From a virus: a DNA stretch of 64,000 nt. The position numbers and the translations under genes were made by a program. Below are positions 1-8,215 of the stretch, piece by piece. The number at the start of each line of letters is the position of its first letter. Position 1 is the first letter of the stretch. The stretch spans positions 62,001 to 126,000 of the IMG/VR virus record IMGVR_UViG_3300027771_001853. The stretch is one strand, 5' to 3'. The notes beneath the pieces were generated by a model, which saw nothing but the letters and a program-made list of their open reading frames with translations, made no database searches and had not been told where the DNA came from.

Positions 1-410
1 TCTTTAACTTGGTCTAAGTCGTACCATTGGTGTTTTATCCTAATTTGACCAAATGTCTGGTCAGCTACTATTAGACCGTTAGCACAAACCAACCTAAATA
101 ATCCAGCGTGAAGACTAAAAGCGTTTCTACCATCATGTGAATTAGTCATTACTATTTCTGGTATAACTCCATTTATTTTTGACATCTTATCATTTCTAAA
201 CCTTAACATGTGTTTAGTGTGTAACATATTTCCCTTAGATTTTCTTTGTTCTGCCTTATAGGGTAACCACCCTTGTCTTGCCATATCTTCTACCATTTGT
301 AGGGTAGGTATAAATGTATATTTTTTGGAAACTTTTTCTGAAGGTTCTTCAGTAAACACTGAAGGTGCGTTGTTTTTAATTTCATCGTAAGTTAAAGGTT
401 CATTTGTCAT
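1..410 (-). CDS. DUF932-family phage protein, 3' part outside the window
   Basis: The reading frame starts at the ATG at 410 and stays open to the left edge, so only about 136 N-terminal residues are visible. The stretch 'TNSHDGRNAFSLHAGLFRLV' followed by 'CANGLIVAD' is typical of the DUF932 (DUF945) family, found in many phages and plasmids, usually near replication or recombination genes. The biochemical function of the family is not established. A 66-nt AT-rich gap separates it from the small gene at 477-650. The family call rests on motif memory, without a search. Confidence 0.72.
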   Translation of the reverse strand, partial: MTNEPLTYDEIKNNAPSVFTEEPSEKVSKKYTFIPTLQMVEDMARQGWLPYKAEQRKSKGNMLHTKHMLRFRNDKMSKINGVIPEIVMTNSHDGRNAFSLHAGLFRLVCANGLIVADQTFGQIRIKHQWYDLDQVK

Positions 411-476
411 AATATATTTTATAGTTTTAGTTATTAATTCTATACAAATATACTGATTTATCTTTAAATTACAAAG

Positions 477-650
477 TTAATTCACTTTATTTTTAATATT
501 TCTTAGAACCACACAAATCTCATATCTTTCCTCAAATTCAAAAAATTTCATAAGATTAGTAATTTCACCGTAATAAGGACTTGATACCCTATTTAGACAT
601 AAATCATAGAACATCTGAATATTTACGTTGTAGTCGTCTCTAAACATCAT
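477..650 (-). CDS. Small hypothetical protein, 57 aa
   Basis: A 57-codon frame runs from two tandem ATG codons (650 and 647) to TAA. It begins at the base next to the stop codon of the ClpP-like gene, so the two are probably translationally coupled. The product is an ordinary mixed sequence (MMFRDDYNVNIQMFYDL...) with an aromatic and acidic middle and a basic C-terminus. It has no signal peptide or membrane segment. I do not recognise it. The tight packing on the same strand is the main evidence that it is real. Confidence 0.55.
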   Translation of the reverse strand: MMFRDDYNVNIQMFYDLCLNRVSSPYYGEITNLMKFFEFEERYEICVVLRNIKNKVN

Positions 651-1334
651 CTACTTCTTAATTTCTCTCTTAGATTTTACAATATCGTCAATGATACCAT
701 ATTTCTTAGCTTCTTCCGCATTTAACCATAAATCTCTTTGGGCATCCTTTTCTACTCTTTTTGCTGTTTTACCACAGTATGCCCCTAGTAGTTTAAATAA
801 CGTATCATTTACGTTTTCCCATTCTTTCATGGTAATTCTTGCGTCTTGTATATTACCTACAGCTCCACCACTTGATTGGTGTAACATTGTTCTACTAAAC
901 CTTAAGGAGTACCTTTTTCCTTTGGTCCCGGCTCCTAATATTAAGGACCCCATTGATGCTGCCATACCGGTATTGATTGTTACTATGTCTGGTTTTACGT
1001 AATCCATAACATCTATAATGCTTAGACCAGATTTAACTGAACCACCTGGACTATCAACATGCATTGTTATATCGTCGTCACTTACACTATCTAAAAACAT
1101 TAGTTGTGCTTGTACCACAGTAGACATTCTGTCATTTACTTCACCTGCTACCCATAATAATCTATCCATCATTAATCTAGAAAACACGTCCATAGCTGTA
1201 ACATTTAATTGTCTTTCTTCTAAAATTAATGGTGTTAAACTATTTTCTATGTGTTGTTGGTATTGGTGTTGTTCTAACCCACTTATGCCGTGATTGTGTA
1301 ATGCGTATTTTTCAAATTCTTTTTTTATATCCAT
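651..1334 (-). CDS. clpP: ClpP-like serine protease (peptidase family S14)
   Basis: At 227 residues this is close to the normal ClpP length (about 200) with a longer N-terminus of about 40 residues. The Ser-His-Asp triad is visible: Ser127 in 'GMAASMGS', His152 in 'RTMLHQSSGG' and Asp201 in 'QRDLWLNAEEAKKYGIID'. The 'DSPGGSV' strand near residue 94 is the oxyanion/substrate strand of ClpP. Real ClpP forms a barrel fed by ClpX or ClpA; no such ATPase is seen here, so it would need the host unfoldase or act alone. An alternative is a head-maturation protease, since some phages use S14-type enzymes for this, but no capsid gene lies nearby. It is 11 nt downstream of metK. Confidence 0.85.
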   Translation of the reverse strand: MDIKKEFEKYALHNHGISGLEQHQYQQHIENSLTPLILEERQLNVTAMDVFSRLMMDRLLWVAGEVNDRMSTVVQAQLMFLDSVSDDDITMHVDSPGGSVKSGLSIIDVMDYVKPDIVTINTGMAASMGSLILGAGTKGKRYSLRFSRTMLHQSSGGAVGNIQDARITMKEWENVNDTLFKLLGAYCGKTAKRVEKDAQRDLWLNAEEAKKYGIIDDIVKSKREIKK

Positions 1335-1345
1335 TTTGTTTTTTT

Positions 1346-2497
1346 TTAATAAGGTAAAAATTCTTTTAGTTTATTTAATCTTTCCCAAGGGAAATCTTTT
1401 GTTTTGTCATCTGGTTCAATTAAATGACCGAAGTGACCATTAAGTGAAGTTTTTAAATATATGGGATTTAAAAGTCCCATTTCTCTAATAGCGTCATCTA
1501 TATTTAAAGGAAATAAATCGAGAACTAAACTATAGATAAAGTCATGTGGGACAAATGGTTTTTCTCTACCGTAATCTAATGATAAAAATTTACCATCTGA
1601 TTGTCCAATAATAAAGGATATTCCTACAGTACATTCCTTTGCCCATCCTGCCGCTACTATATGTTTAGCTATCCATCTTGCTAGATAAGCTCCCGACCTA
1701 TCTACTTTAGATGGGTCTTTACCTGAAAAAGCTCCACCACCAACAGGACTATAGGGACCATATTGGTCAATCACTATCTTTCTTCCCGTTAAACCACAGT
1801 CAGCGTCAGGACCACCTACAGTCCATGGACCAGCTGGGTTAAATAAAAACTTAGTATCTTCATCAAAGTAATTTCTTATCTCTTCAGTTTCATCAACCAA
1901 CAAAGACACCATAAACTCCTTATTTCTATATTGTTTTGGGTCTATAAAAACTGGATGCATAGTAGAAATGACCATTTCTTTAACCTTTTGTGGTATACCA
2001 TCTTTATACTCTATTGAAATCTGGGATTTGGCGTCAGGACCTAATTTGTCATTTAGTAATACTTTACCTAATAATTTCCTAGACAGATACGACCCTAAAG
2101 GCATATAGTTAGGTGCTTCTTGAGAAGCATACCCATATACAAAACCTTGGTCACCTGATACTATAGTATTTTTTTGTAGACTGGCGAGTTCTGGGGATTG
2201 TTTATCTATGAAACTTATATGGTTTACATGTTTATCACTAAAGTTAGCCTCACTACTAGTATAACCTAAAAGTCTAGTTACTTTTTCTACGACATCTTGG
2301 GTATCTATTGTCTCTTTGGAGGTTACCTCACCAGCTACAATAGAAACCTGATTTTTAACCATTGTTTCTACAGCGACTTTAGAAGTCGGGTCTTTCTCCA
2401 GGTATGCATCCAATATAGCATCTGAAATACAGTCAGCGACTTTATCTGGATGCCCTGGAGATACACATTCTGTGGTTATAATTTTTACTCTACTCAT
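1346..2497 (-). CDS. metK: S-adenosylmethionine synthetase (methionine adenosyltransferase)
   Basis: This would make S-adenosylmethionine from methionine and ATP. The 383-residue length matches bacterial MetK. Seen in order: the N-terminal 'SPGHPDKVADCISDAILD' with the ATP-binding histidine, 'GDQGFVYGYA' at 115-124 (usual form GDQGIMFGYA), and the phosphate loop 'GGGAFSGKDPSKVDRSGAY' at 253-271. No catalytic motif is missing. Inference: a phage copy could supply SAM for methylation of DNA or other targets during infection, or counter host SAM depletion; no DNA methyltransferase is visible in this window. An AT-only hairpin lies just before its start codon. Confidence 0.95.
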   Translation of the reverse strand: MSRVKIITTECVSPGHPDKVADCISDAILDAYLEKDPTSKVAVETMVKNQVSIVAGEVTSKETIDTQDVVEKVTRLLGYTSSEANFSDKHVNHISFIDKQSPELASLQKNTIVSGDQGFVYGYASQEAPNYMPLGSYLSRKLLGKVLLNDKLGPDAKSQISIEYKDGIPQKVKEMVISTMHPVFIDPKQYRNKEFMVSLLVDETEEIRNYFDEDTKFLFNPAGPWTVGGPDADCGLTGRKIVIDQYGPYSPVGGGAFSGKDPSKVDRSGAYLARWIAKHIVAAGWAKECTVGISFIIGQSDGKFLSLDYGREKPFVPHDFIYSLVLDLFPLNIDDAIREMGLLNPIYLKTSLNGHFGHLIEPDDKTKDFPWERLNKLKEFLPY

Positions 2498-2501
2498 TAG
2501 T

Positions 2502-2523
2502 TTTTTTCTAATAGTAGAAAAAA
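2502..2523 (-). promoter_or_regulatory. AT-only hairpin just upstream of the metK start
   Basis: A perfect 9-bp inverted repeat (TTTTTTCTA / TAGAAAAAA, 4-nt loop) lies 4 nt upstream of the metK ATG and about 23 nt after the stop of the gene at 2547-3173. On the coding strand its right arm supplies the A-rich stretch before the start codon. It could modulate metK initiation or act as a weak terminator. Such AT repeats arise easily by chance in this genome. Confidence 0.35.
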
Positions 2524-2546
2524 TAAATTTGAAGGTAAACTTATAA

Positions 2547-3173
2547 CTATGTTATATCGTTAGATTCAATTAAGGTGTAAGAAAATGAGTTACCGTGAAT
2601 ATCTCTAGCTTTCTCACATATAGCTAAAAATTTCTTCCAATCATCATTAGATGAGATTACTTGACACCCAGCTGACCACTTATCCACATAAGTAGAAGTT
2701 TTTCCAGCTTTAGATGTTGCTCTATGAATATTGATTCCAAATAAACCCGTATCTGTTGTTGCTTCATTTCTATCGTATTTACCATCACGGTCATTGTCTC
2801 TATACACTGTCACATCTTTCTTTTGACCTAACGCTAAATATTTTCCTGCGTGTAATCTTAATTTGTGAGACCCTCTATATTGACCTTCTTTTAAGATAGC
2901 ACACCCTTTTTCTTTAACTATTGGGTCGTCCATGTAATTATCCCCTGGGTCGGTTGTAGCTTCAAAACAAAAGAATTTCCACTCACCATTTTTTTTATAT
3001 GAAACTGTAACACAATCATCAAACCTGTTAGTTACTCTGTCTTTCGTTGAGGAGTTTCTGATTCCCACTATATTAACATCGTACCCTTTATTGTCTGAAT
3101 CATCAAACCATTTGTATCCTTTTTCTTTTACGGTGGTTTCTATCTGTTCTCTAGTGTAGCAATTTTTCGCCAT
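2547..3173 (-). CDS. Possible L,D-transpeptidase-like (YkuD-like) wall-modifying protein
   Basis: The 208-residue product has no signal peptide. In its C-terminal half, 'GLFGINIHRA' is followed about 15 residues later by 'VDKWSAGCQVI'. This resembles the His plus 'S-x-GC-x' active site of YkuD transpeptidases (H...SHGC), with Ser-Ala-Gly-Cys in place of Ser-His-Gly-Cys. An acidic segment 'YRDNDRDGKYDRNEAT' in the middle could bind calcium. Enzymes of this class form or remodel peptidoglycan cross-links. Here the role could be wall entry or lysis. The His/Cys spacing is right, but the rest of the protein is not obviously YkuD. Confidence 0.45.
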   Translation of the reverse strand: MAKNCYTREQIETTVKEKGYKWFDDSDNKGYDVNIVGIRNSSTKDRVTNRFDDCVTVSYKKNGEWKFFCFEATTDPGDNYMDDPIVKEKGCAILKEGQYRGSHKLRLHAGKYLALGQKKDVTVYRDNDRDGKYDRNEATTDTGLFGINIHRATSKAGKTSTYVDKWSAGCQVISSNDDWKKFLAICEKARDIHGNSFSYTLIESNDIT

Positions 3174-3207
3174 CTTTTTTAGTTTTTATTTGTTTTTTAT
3201 TATTATT

Positions 3208-4332
3208 TTATAAATAGTTCCACAAAAGGTCTTGGAACAAATCATTTACCTCATCGTCATCCCAAGGATAGTCATCTACAGCAGGACAAAGAGAATCCAG
3301 GTTAAATTCTTTTATCATTTCTAAAAAATTGTCAGGACTATCAATCTCATACGCATGTCTAACTATCATTGCTCTTGCTCTATCTGTTACGTCAAAATAT
3401 TTTACAGGGACTTCTACTTTTGTCCATTTATTTTTACCAGTTTCTTGATTCATTACATCCTTATAGGTGTTTGTCGTTCCTTGACCTATTGGTTTACCTA
3501 AAAAATCCTCAAATTCTTTATAGTATGAAGTATAGTATTGATTTTGTACAACTTCATTCCATGCACTACCATAGGCAGTCTTTATTTCGTTCTCCACATC
3601 TTCTAGTTCAGGTGTGTTACCTATAAGAACAGCCAAGTTATATCTATCACCACCTAAAAAACCATTCATCCTGTTAAGAGTTAAAAAAACCTTACCTTCT
3701 GGTAGTTGGTCCTCTTCCCTCCAACTATCAAATTCCTCCCTCCAAGCGGTTACTTCCTCATTTTGGAACTCACCACCAATATACCTTACTAGTTTTATGT
3801 AATTTTCTTCTGTTAGTAAATCTAATAACTCCTCTATGTTCATATCTGAATCATAAGGTTCCCAATCCAAATAACCATCACCAAATATTTGTTTTGCGAC
3901 TTCATTACAATCAATACTACTACCCCTATAACCCCCATCAAAAAATTCAGCTTCTTCACCAGGCATTAACTCTAAGATAATTCTATCATTCTTATCTTTA
4001 CCGATAAACCTCATGTCGTCCAAGTAAGGTTCAATCACATATTCATCCATCAAATCATTATCAACCGCACCATTGTTCCAAGCTCTAATTCCTCCTAATG
4101 CGTTAATGATATGTTCTAATACTCTTTCCTGTGGCCATTGGGAGGACATGTGGTCTAAGAAGTCTCGACCCTTCCCAAGTTTATCTAAGGCATTATACAA
4201 TTCATGTATATCACCACCAAATAGTTTTATAAGAGGCCAAATATCTTCTATCTCACTACTTTGGAATACCTGTTCTGACCAAGGCGTGGTTTTTTCCACT
4301 AATAAAGCTGATACCGTTTGGATAAGTTTCAT
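3208..4332 (-). CDS. Hypothetical acidic protein with a packaging-type N-terminus
   Basis: This 374-residue, strongly acidic protein starts 'MKLIQTVSALLVEKTT', a short amphipathic start ending in an LxE-type site. Other proteins of this window have similar starts. The rest is rich in Asp, Glu, Trp and Tyr, for example 'DGYLDWEPYDSDMNIEELLD' and the C-terminal 'DDYPWDDDEVNDLFQDLLW'. I see no catalytic motif. It lies next to the C-YG-WCT genes and shares their acidity and start, but lacks the C-YG-WCT motif itself. The ATG at 4332 is 2 nt from a TATTTATTA element. Confidence 0.6.
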   Translation of the reverse strand: MKLIQTVSALLVEKTTPWSEQVFQSSEIEDIWPLIKLFGGDIHELYNALDKLGKGRDFLDHMSSQWPQERVLEHIINALGGIRAWNNGAVDNDLMDEYVIEPYLDDMRFIGKDKNDRIILELMPGEEAEFFDGGYRGSSIDCNEVAKQIFGDGYLDWEPYDSDMNIEELLDLLTEENYIKLVRYIGGEFQNEEVTAWREEFDSWREEDQLPEGKVFLTLNRMNGFLGGDRYNLAVLIGNTPELEDVENEIKTAYGSAWNEVVQNQYYTSYYKEFEDFLGKPIGQGTTNTYKDVMNQETGKNKWTKVEVPVKYFDVTDRARAMIVRHAYEIDSPDNFLEMIKEFNLDSLCPAVDDYPWDDDEVNDLFQDLLWNYL

Positions 4333-4334
4333 AT

Positions 4335-4343
4335 TAATAAATA
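4335..4343 (-). promoter_or_regulatory. TATTTATTA element, candidate phage promoter
   Basis: On the coding strand the element reads TATTTATTA and ends 2 nt before the ATG at 4332. Similar elements stand before at least ten other transcription-unit heads in this window. The function is inferred from recurrence only. Confidence 0.3.
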
Positions 4344-4362
4344 CAACAAAAAAAAGTCTAAA

Positions 4363-4482
4363 TTACTTAGACTTCTTTTTGTTCTGTTCTTTTGCTATTT
4401 CTATTAGTTTTTCCCGGATTTGGGTTGTACGGTCTGGCATAGGTTTGTTAGTAGAAGATTTCTTCTTACACCCACACCCCAT
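4363..4482 (-). CDS. Small Cys/Lys protein, 39 aa (MGCGCKKK start)
   Basis: A 39-codon frame starts at the ATG at 4482, 1 nt after the stop of the preceding gene (stop 4484-4486). The product begins 'MGCGCKKKSSTNKP' and ends in a lysine-rich helix 'KEQNKKKSK'. A second small protein of the window (14712-14870) begins with a related 'MGCKNCKKK'. The paired cysteines could bind a metal. I do not know a function. The tight coupling and the recurrence of the start support a real gene. Confidence 0.55.
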   Translation of the reverse strand: MGCGCKKKSSTNKPMPDRTTQIREKLIEIAKEQNKKKSK

Positions 4483-4483
4483 G

Positions 4484-4708
4484 TTAGTCTTTTAGGTATT
4501 TGTCAAAAGTCCCACCTTTTACTTCATCCATAAACAATTTAAATTGTTCTTTAGTAAATGTAGTGTACCCTTCTTCTTTCCCACCTATTACAACATTATC
4601 TCTATCTTCGTCAATATCGATTGCTGGGCATTTACAACTTCCTTTCCCACAAAATGTAATTTCTAGTCCAGTAGAACTATAACTGTTTGGTAAATTTGTA
4701 TTAATCAT
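4484..4708 (-). CDS. Small hypothetical protein with a Cys cluster, 74 aa
   Basis: The N-terminal half has three closely spaced cysteines in 'TFCGKGSCKCPAIDIDEDRD', followed by the acidic C-terminal helix 'FTKEQFKLFMDEVKGG'. The cysteine cluster could bind zinc or iron, but no named family is recognised. It heads a minus-strand unit that continues into the 39-aa gene. The divergent gene at 4815 starts 106 nt away, so promoters for both directions must lie in 4709-4814. Confidence 0.6.
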   Translation of the reverse strand: MINTNLPNSYSSTGLEITFCGKGSCKCPAIDIDEDRDNVVIGGKEEGYTTFTKEQFKLFMDEVKGGTFDKYLKD

Positions 4709-4792
4709 AACTTTTTTTTTAAATAATATATCGTTTTATACATTAAATAAATACTAACCCATTTAAATTATTCCTCCATTGTGCTTAAGAGA

Positions 4793-4801
4793 TATTTATT
4801 A
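4793..4801 (+). promoter_or_regulatory. TATTTATTA element upstream of the gene at 4815
   Basis: The element lies 13 nt before the ATG at 4815, in the divergent intergenic region 4709-4814. That region is otherwise AT-rich with no other clear signal. No Bacteroidota consensus (TTG with TAnnTTTG) is evident there. Confidence 0.33.
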
Positions 4802-4814
4802 CAAAAAGTAATTA

Positions 4815-6617
4815 ATGTTATTAACTGAAAATAGGGTCTCCAAAGTAAAAGAAATGTACAACATACCGTCGGAGGTATGGGAACCTATGGTTACCGGTAG
4901 TGCTGCTATTTCACCTAATCAAAAATATTTAGAGTGGATTGCTAAACAATGGGAGGGAGCTACATTATCACCAGAAGATTCTGGTACTCGTAATTATGTT
5001 GGTGGTACCCTTCCTGGTTTACTTACTACTGTAGAAGAATTTGATAGGGTAAGACCTAACCTTAAAAAGAAAGATTTGTATCAATATCGTGATAGACAAG
5101 AGGTAATCGATAGTCTAGAAGGTTATAAATTGGAGAAGATTAGGAATATAGAAACCCATGATGAGTCTGAGGTGGTGTACGAAAATAATAGATTCAAGGT
5201 AGTTGTCCCTAAGTCCCATACCGCATCATGTTATTATGGTGCTGGTACCAAATGGTGTACAGCTTCTAAAGGAAATCCAAATCATTTTACCAACTACGAT
5301 AAAGCGGGTAAATTGTTTTATATTTTGGATAAACAGGCACCAACATCCAGCCTTTACTATAAAGTTGCTTTAAATAAAACCTATAAAGGTGGTGATACCT
5401 GGTATGACGCAATAGATGATGTAATGACAGCATCTAATTTAGATGGGTATATTGATACGTTAAATAAATTCGAAATAATTAATAAGATTAAAGAATATTT
5501 TAAATTTACATATGATGATGAAATTTCAAAAATAAGTGATGAAGAAAAACAACGGGAATTAGAAAGGATAGCTAGAGAAGCTGAATGGGCACAAAGAAGG
5601 AGAGAGAGAGAACAACGTCTTGAAACTGTAGCGAACCAAAGAAGAGCTTCTGATGCCTGGAAACCTGGAGAGGGTGGGACTTTAGGTGAATTGGCTAATG
5701 CGTTAATGGAATGGTTAAAAGATAACGATAAGTGGGATACTGACAATACCGAAGCGATTGGCGATTTAGTTGGTGAAATTGAGTCCATGCGTAATGATAT
5801 GGAAAATGACCCTGATGTTATAGCTGACATTGATGGTGAAAGAGCACAGGATTATGGTCAAGACTTGGGGAATCTAGAGGATAGTCTTGAGTCACTTAGG
5901 AATGAAAAACATGACGTATACGACCTGAGACAAGACGAAAGTAGTCATTATGGTTTACCTATATTTGAATATAACGATGAGGAGTATTCTATAGGTGACG
6001 ATATTATGGCAAATGAAGCAGCTTGGGACCAAGTCGATAATCTATTAGATGATATTGGTTTTAATGGGTTTTCAGCTGGGATGATGGAATGGTATGTAGA
6101 TGGTGAGATGGTAGCTGATGATTTTGAAAGTATGTTTTACGATGATGTATCAGATTCACCTGAAGATTATTTAGATGTGGATGATGATAGAGAACTAACT
6201 GATACTGCTGTAGAACAACTAGAAGCTATGAGTGAACAAATTGGTGAATACCAAGTTGAGTTGGAGGATACAGACATTAGTGACGAAATAGATAGAGAAT
6301 ACCTAGTTGACCAAATAGAAGCATTAGAAGAGGCTAAAGTGGATTTAATGGATGATGAAGATAGTTACGAGTGGACAGAATACGCTAAGGAGGAATACGT
6401 GAAGAGAAGACTTGACGAGGTTAGAAATGACCCCGTAGAGTTCCTACAAGATTATGGTTACGGTACGGAAACTTATGAACGATATATAGATAGAGATAAA
6501 TTTATAGAGGGTGTTATAGATGCTGATGGTAGAGCTAATGGACTTTCTTCCTATGATGGGGAAGAAGGTGAGGTTTCCTATGGGGGTGACTGGTATTACA
6601 TTTATAGGTTAAATTAA
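4815..6617 (+). CDS. C-YG-WCT module protein A, fused to a long acidic region
   Basis: This is a 600-residue protein. It starts 'MLLTENRVSKVKEMYN' (LxE site at residue 5), then has the helix 'KYLEWIAKQW' (37-46) and the core motif 'SCYYGAGTKWCTASK' with Cys139 and Cys148, followed by 'FTNYDKAGKLFYILDK'. These features recur in the genes at 6617-8185 and 11503-12783. From about residue 180 the protein is a charged helix and then a very acidic Asp/Glu-rich region to the end, possibly DNA-mimicking. I have seen this module only in unnamed large-phage proteins and know no function. The next gene begins at its stop codon (TAATG overlap), so the two are co-translated. Confidence 0.7.
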   Translation: MLLTENRVSKVKEMYNIPSEVWEPMVTGSAAISPNQKYLEWIAKQWEGATLSPEDSGTRNYVGGTLPGLLTTVEEFDRVRPNLKKKDLYQYRDRQEVIDSLEGYKLEKIRNIETHDESEVVYENNRFKVVVPKSHTASCYYGAGTKWCTASKGNPNHFTNYDKAGKLFYILDKQAPTSSLYYKVALNKTYKGGDTWYDAIDDVMTASNLDGYIDTLNKFEIINKIKEYFKFTYDDEISKISDEEKQRELERIAREAEWAQRRREREQRLETVANQRRASDAWKPGEGGTLGELANALMEWLKDNDKWDTDNTEAIGDLVGEIESMRNDMENDPDVIADIDGERAQDYGQDLGNLEDSLESLRNEKHDVYDLRQDESSHYGLPIFEYNDEEYSIGDDIMANEAAWDQVDNLLDDIGFNGFSAGMMEWYVDGEMVADDFESMFYDDVSDSPEDYLDVDDDRELTDTAVEQLEAMSEQIGEYQVELEDTDISDEIDREYLVDQIEALEEAKVDLMDDEDSYEWTEYAKEEYVKRRLDEVRNDPVEFLQDYGYGTETYERYIDRDKFIEGVIDADGRANGLSSYDGEEGEVSYGGDWYYIYRLN

Positions 6618-8185
6618 TGAAAAGATTGAAAAACATATTATTAGAAGGAAGAATAGAAGACGCACAACGACACTTTGAAGACTCTGTTGGGTCTTGGCCT
6701 GTTGCAGAACCAGGTAACCCAGCTGGGGTTGGGGCACAGACTAATTTAGATGGTGTATTAAAACATTTTACACAGAACGACCCTTCAGGTAACAACAAGT
6801 ATCTTATGTGGATGGTTAAAATGTATCTTAATCCAGAAGAAAGAGGAACATCACCTAATGACATATCATCCGTAGTACAAAGATTCCATAAGAATGTAGG
6901 TAGGTTAAGTACAGCACTTATAATTAATATGGATATATTTGACCCTAGTAGTAGGATAGCTACTTCACCAAAGAATCTAGATTCTTATGGGGATATATCA
7001 CAAGTAGAAAGGGTTATGGATGAAGTAGACTCAATACAAACAAAAAAAGAAAAAGAAACCCAAGCTAAATCAGGTGTGGATAAATTATATGAAGATGAGA
7101 GATGGTTGTTGGTTAAACCAAATACCTACGAGGGTTCTTGTTATTATGGTTCATCAACCAAATGGTGTACTTCTAGTAAAACCACAACGACACACTTTGA
7201 GGATTACTCTAAGAGAGGAAATTTATATTATATTATAGATAAGAGTCATCAATTAGGTGATTATTATAAAATTGCGTTATTTAAAGAATGGGATGGTAAT
7301 GAAGAATGGTACGATAGAGCAGATGATAGTTTAAATCAAGGTACAATAAATGCTATTCGTTCTATGGTACCACAAGACTTAATTAAAGCACTGGATAATT
7401 CTTACAGGAACACCAAACCACCTGAACAAGAAACAATGTTCTACACTTTAGATGAATTCCAAAATAAACTAACTGAATATATTAAATCAAAACCATCACT
7501 ACAAACTATTACTACTGAGAGTGGTATTTGGAAATGGGAATCTGACATCATGAATCAGACGTGGACTTGGAGAAACTCAAAAGATAATGAAGAGTTGAGT
7601 TTACAAGCCACTCCTTTTTGGGACGGCCTGGATGGAATACCTTTCGACTCTTATTCGGATGATGACGAATTCGGTAACTTCCATGATACACTGTTAGCTC
7701 CAGAAGTGTGGGAATATAATGAATATATAGGAAAGAATGAGTTTTTAAGTAAAACTAATACCGATATGGGGGTTAAATTATTTCTTACTTTTATGTACCT
7801 ACCTAAACTTAGGGAGGTTTTAACTGATGATTTCTTTAAACAGCAGGTTAATCGTGATTACACAATCTGGACCTCAAGTAACCCTGTTTCCACTTACACA
7901 TTTAAATGGCCACCTAAAAGTGGTTCGATGACACAACTTTTTACAGACTATATTAAACAAAATCCTGGGTCTAGTCCTAATGATTTTTATGAGGAAGTAT
8001 ACGGTAAACCTAGACCTAGAGGACATAACAATATGTTCTTTTCCTCCATTAAAGATTCGGGTATTGTAAAAATGGAAAGAGAGGGAAGACGATTTGTTTA
8101 CAGTTTAGGACCTAACTACAAAATGTGGACGAGGGGTAATTTACTTAGGTCAGGTAGGAGGAACATGAATGTAGGTTACTATTGA
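6617..8185 (+). CDS. C-YG-WCT module protein B, with a winged-helix-like C-terminus
   Basis: This 522-residue protein starts 'MKRLKNILLEGRIEDAQ' (ILLE at 7-10). It then has 'KYLMWMVKMYL' (61-71) and 'SCYYGSSTKWCTSSK' with Cys175 and Cys184, followed by 'HFEDYSKRGNLYYIIDK'. The C-terminal 70 residues (helix 'TDYIKQNPGSSPNDFYEEV', then 'NMFFSSIKDSGIVKMEREG' and 'RRFVYSLGP') have the helix-helix-wing pattern of a winged-helix DNA-binding fold. Inference: a targeting start, an unknown catalytic or binding module and a DNA- or protein-binding tail. It overlaps gene A by 1 nt. Confidence 0.7.
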   Translation: MKRLKNILLEGRIEDAQRHFEDSVGSWPVAEPGNPAGVGAQTNLDGVLKHFTQNDPSGNNKYLMWMVKMYLNPEERGTSPNDISSVVQRFHKNVGRLSTALIINMDIFDPSSRIATSPKNLDSYGDISQVERVMDEVDSIQTKKEKETQAKSGVDKLYEDERWLLVKPNTYEGSCYYGSSTKWCTSSKTTTTHFEDYSKRGNLYYIIDKSHQLGDYYKIALFKEWDGNEEWYDRADDSLNQGTINAIRSMVPQDLIKALDNSYRNTKPPEQETMFYTLDEFQNKLTEYIKSKPSLQTITTESGIWKWESDIMNQTWTWRNSKDNEELSLQATPFWDGLDGIPFDSYSDDDEFGNFHDTLLAPEVWEYNEYIGKNEFLSKTNTDMGVKLFLTFMYLPKLREVLTDDFFKQQVNRDYTIWTSSNPVSTYTFKWPPKSGSMTQLFTDYIKQNPGSSPNDFYEEVYGKPRPRGHNNMFFSSIKDSGIVKMEREGRRFVYSLGPNYKMWTRGNLLRSGRRNMNVGYY

Positions 8186-8194
8186 ATCATAAAG

Positions 8195-8203
8195 TATTTA
8201 TTT
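8195..8203 (+). promoter_or_regulatory. TATTTATTT element upstream of the fibre-like gene
   Basis: It lies in the 30-nt gap between 8185 and 8216, with its end 12 nt before the ATG, and is followed by TTATAAAATAAG. It matches the TATTTAT(A/T)-type element found before other genes. Confidence 0.33.
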
Positions 8204-8215
8204 ATAAAATAAGAT

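Noticed and set aside
2502-2523. SAM riboswitch before metK
   Set aside because: Only a short AT-only hairpin is present; the leader is about 49 nt and has none of the conserved multi-stem structure of a SAM riboswitch.
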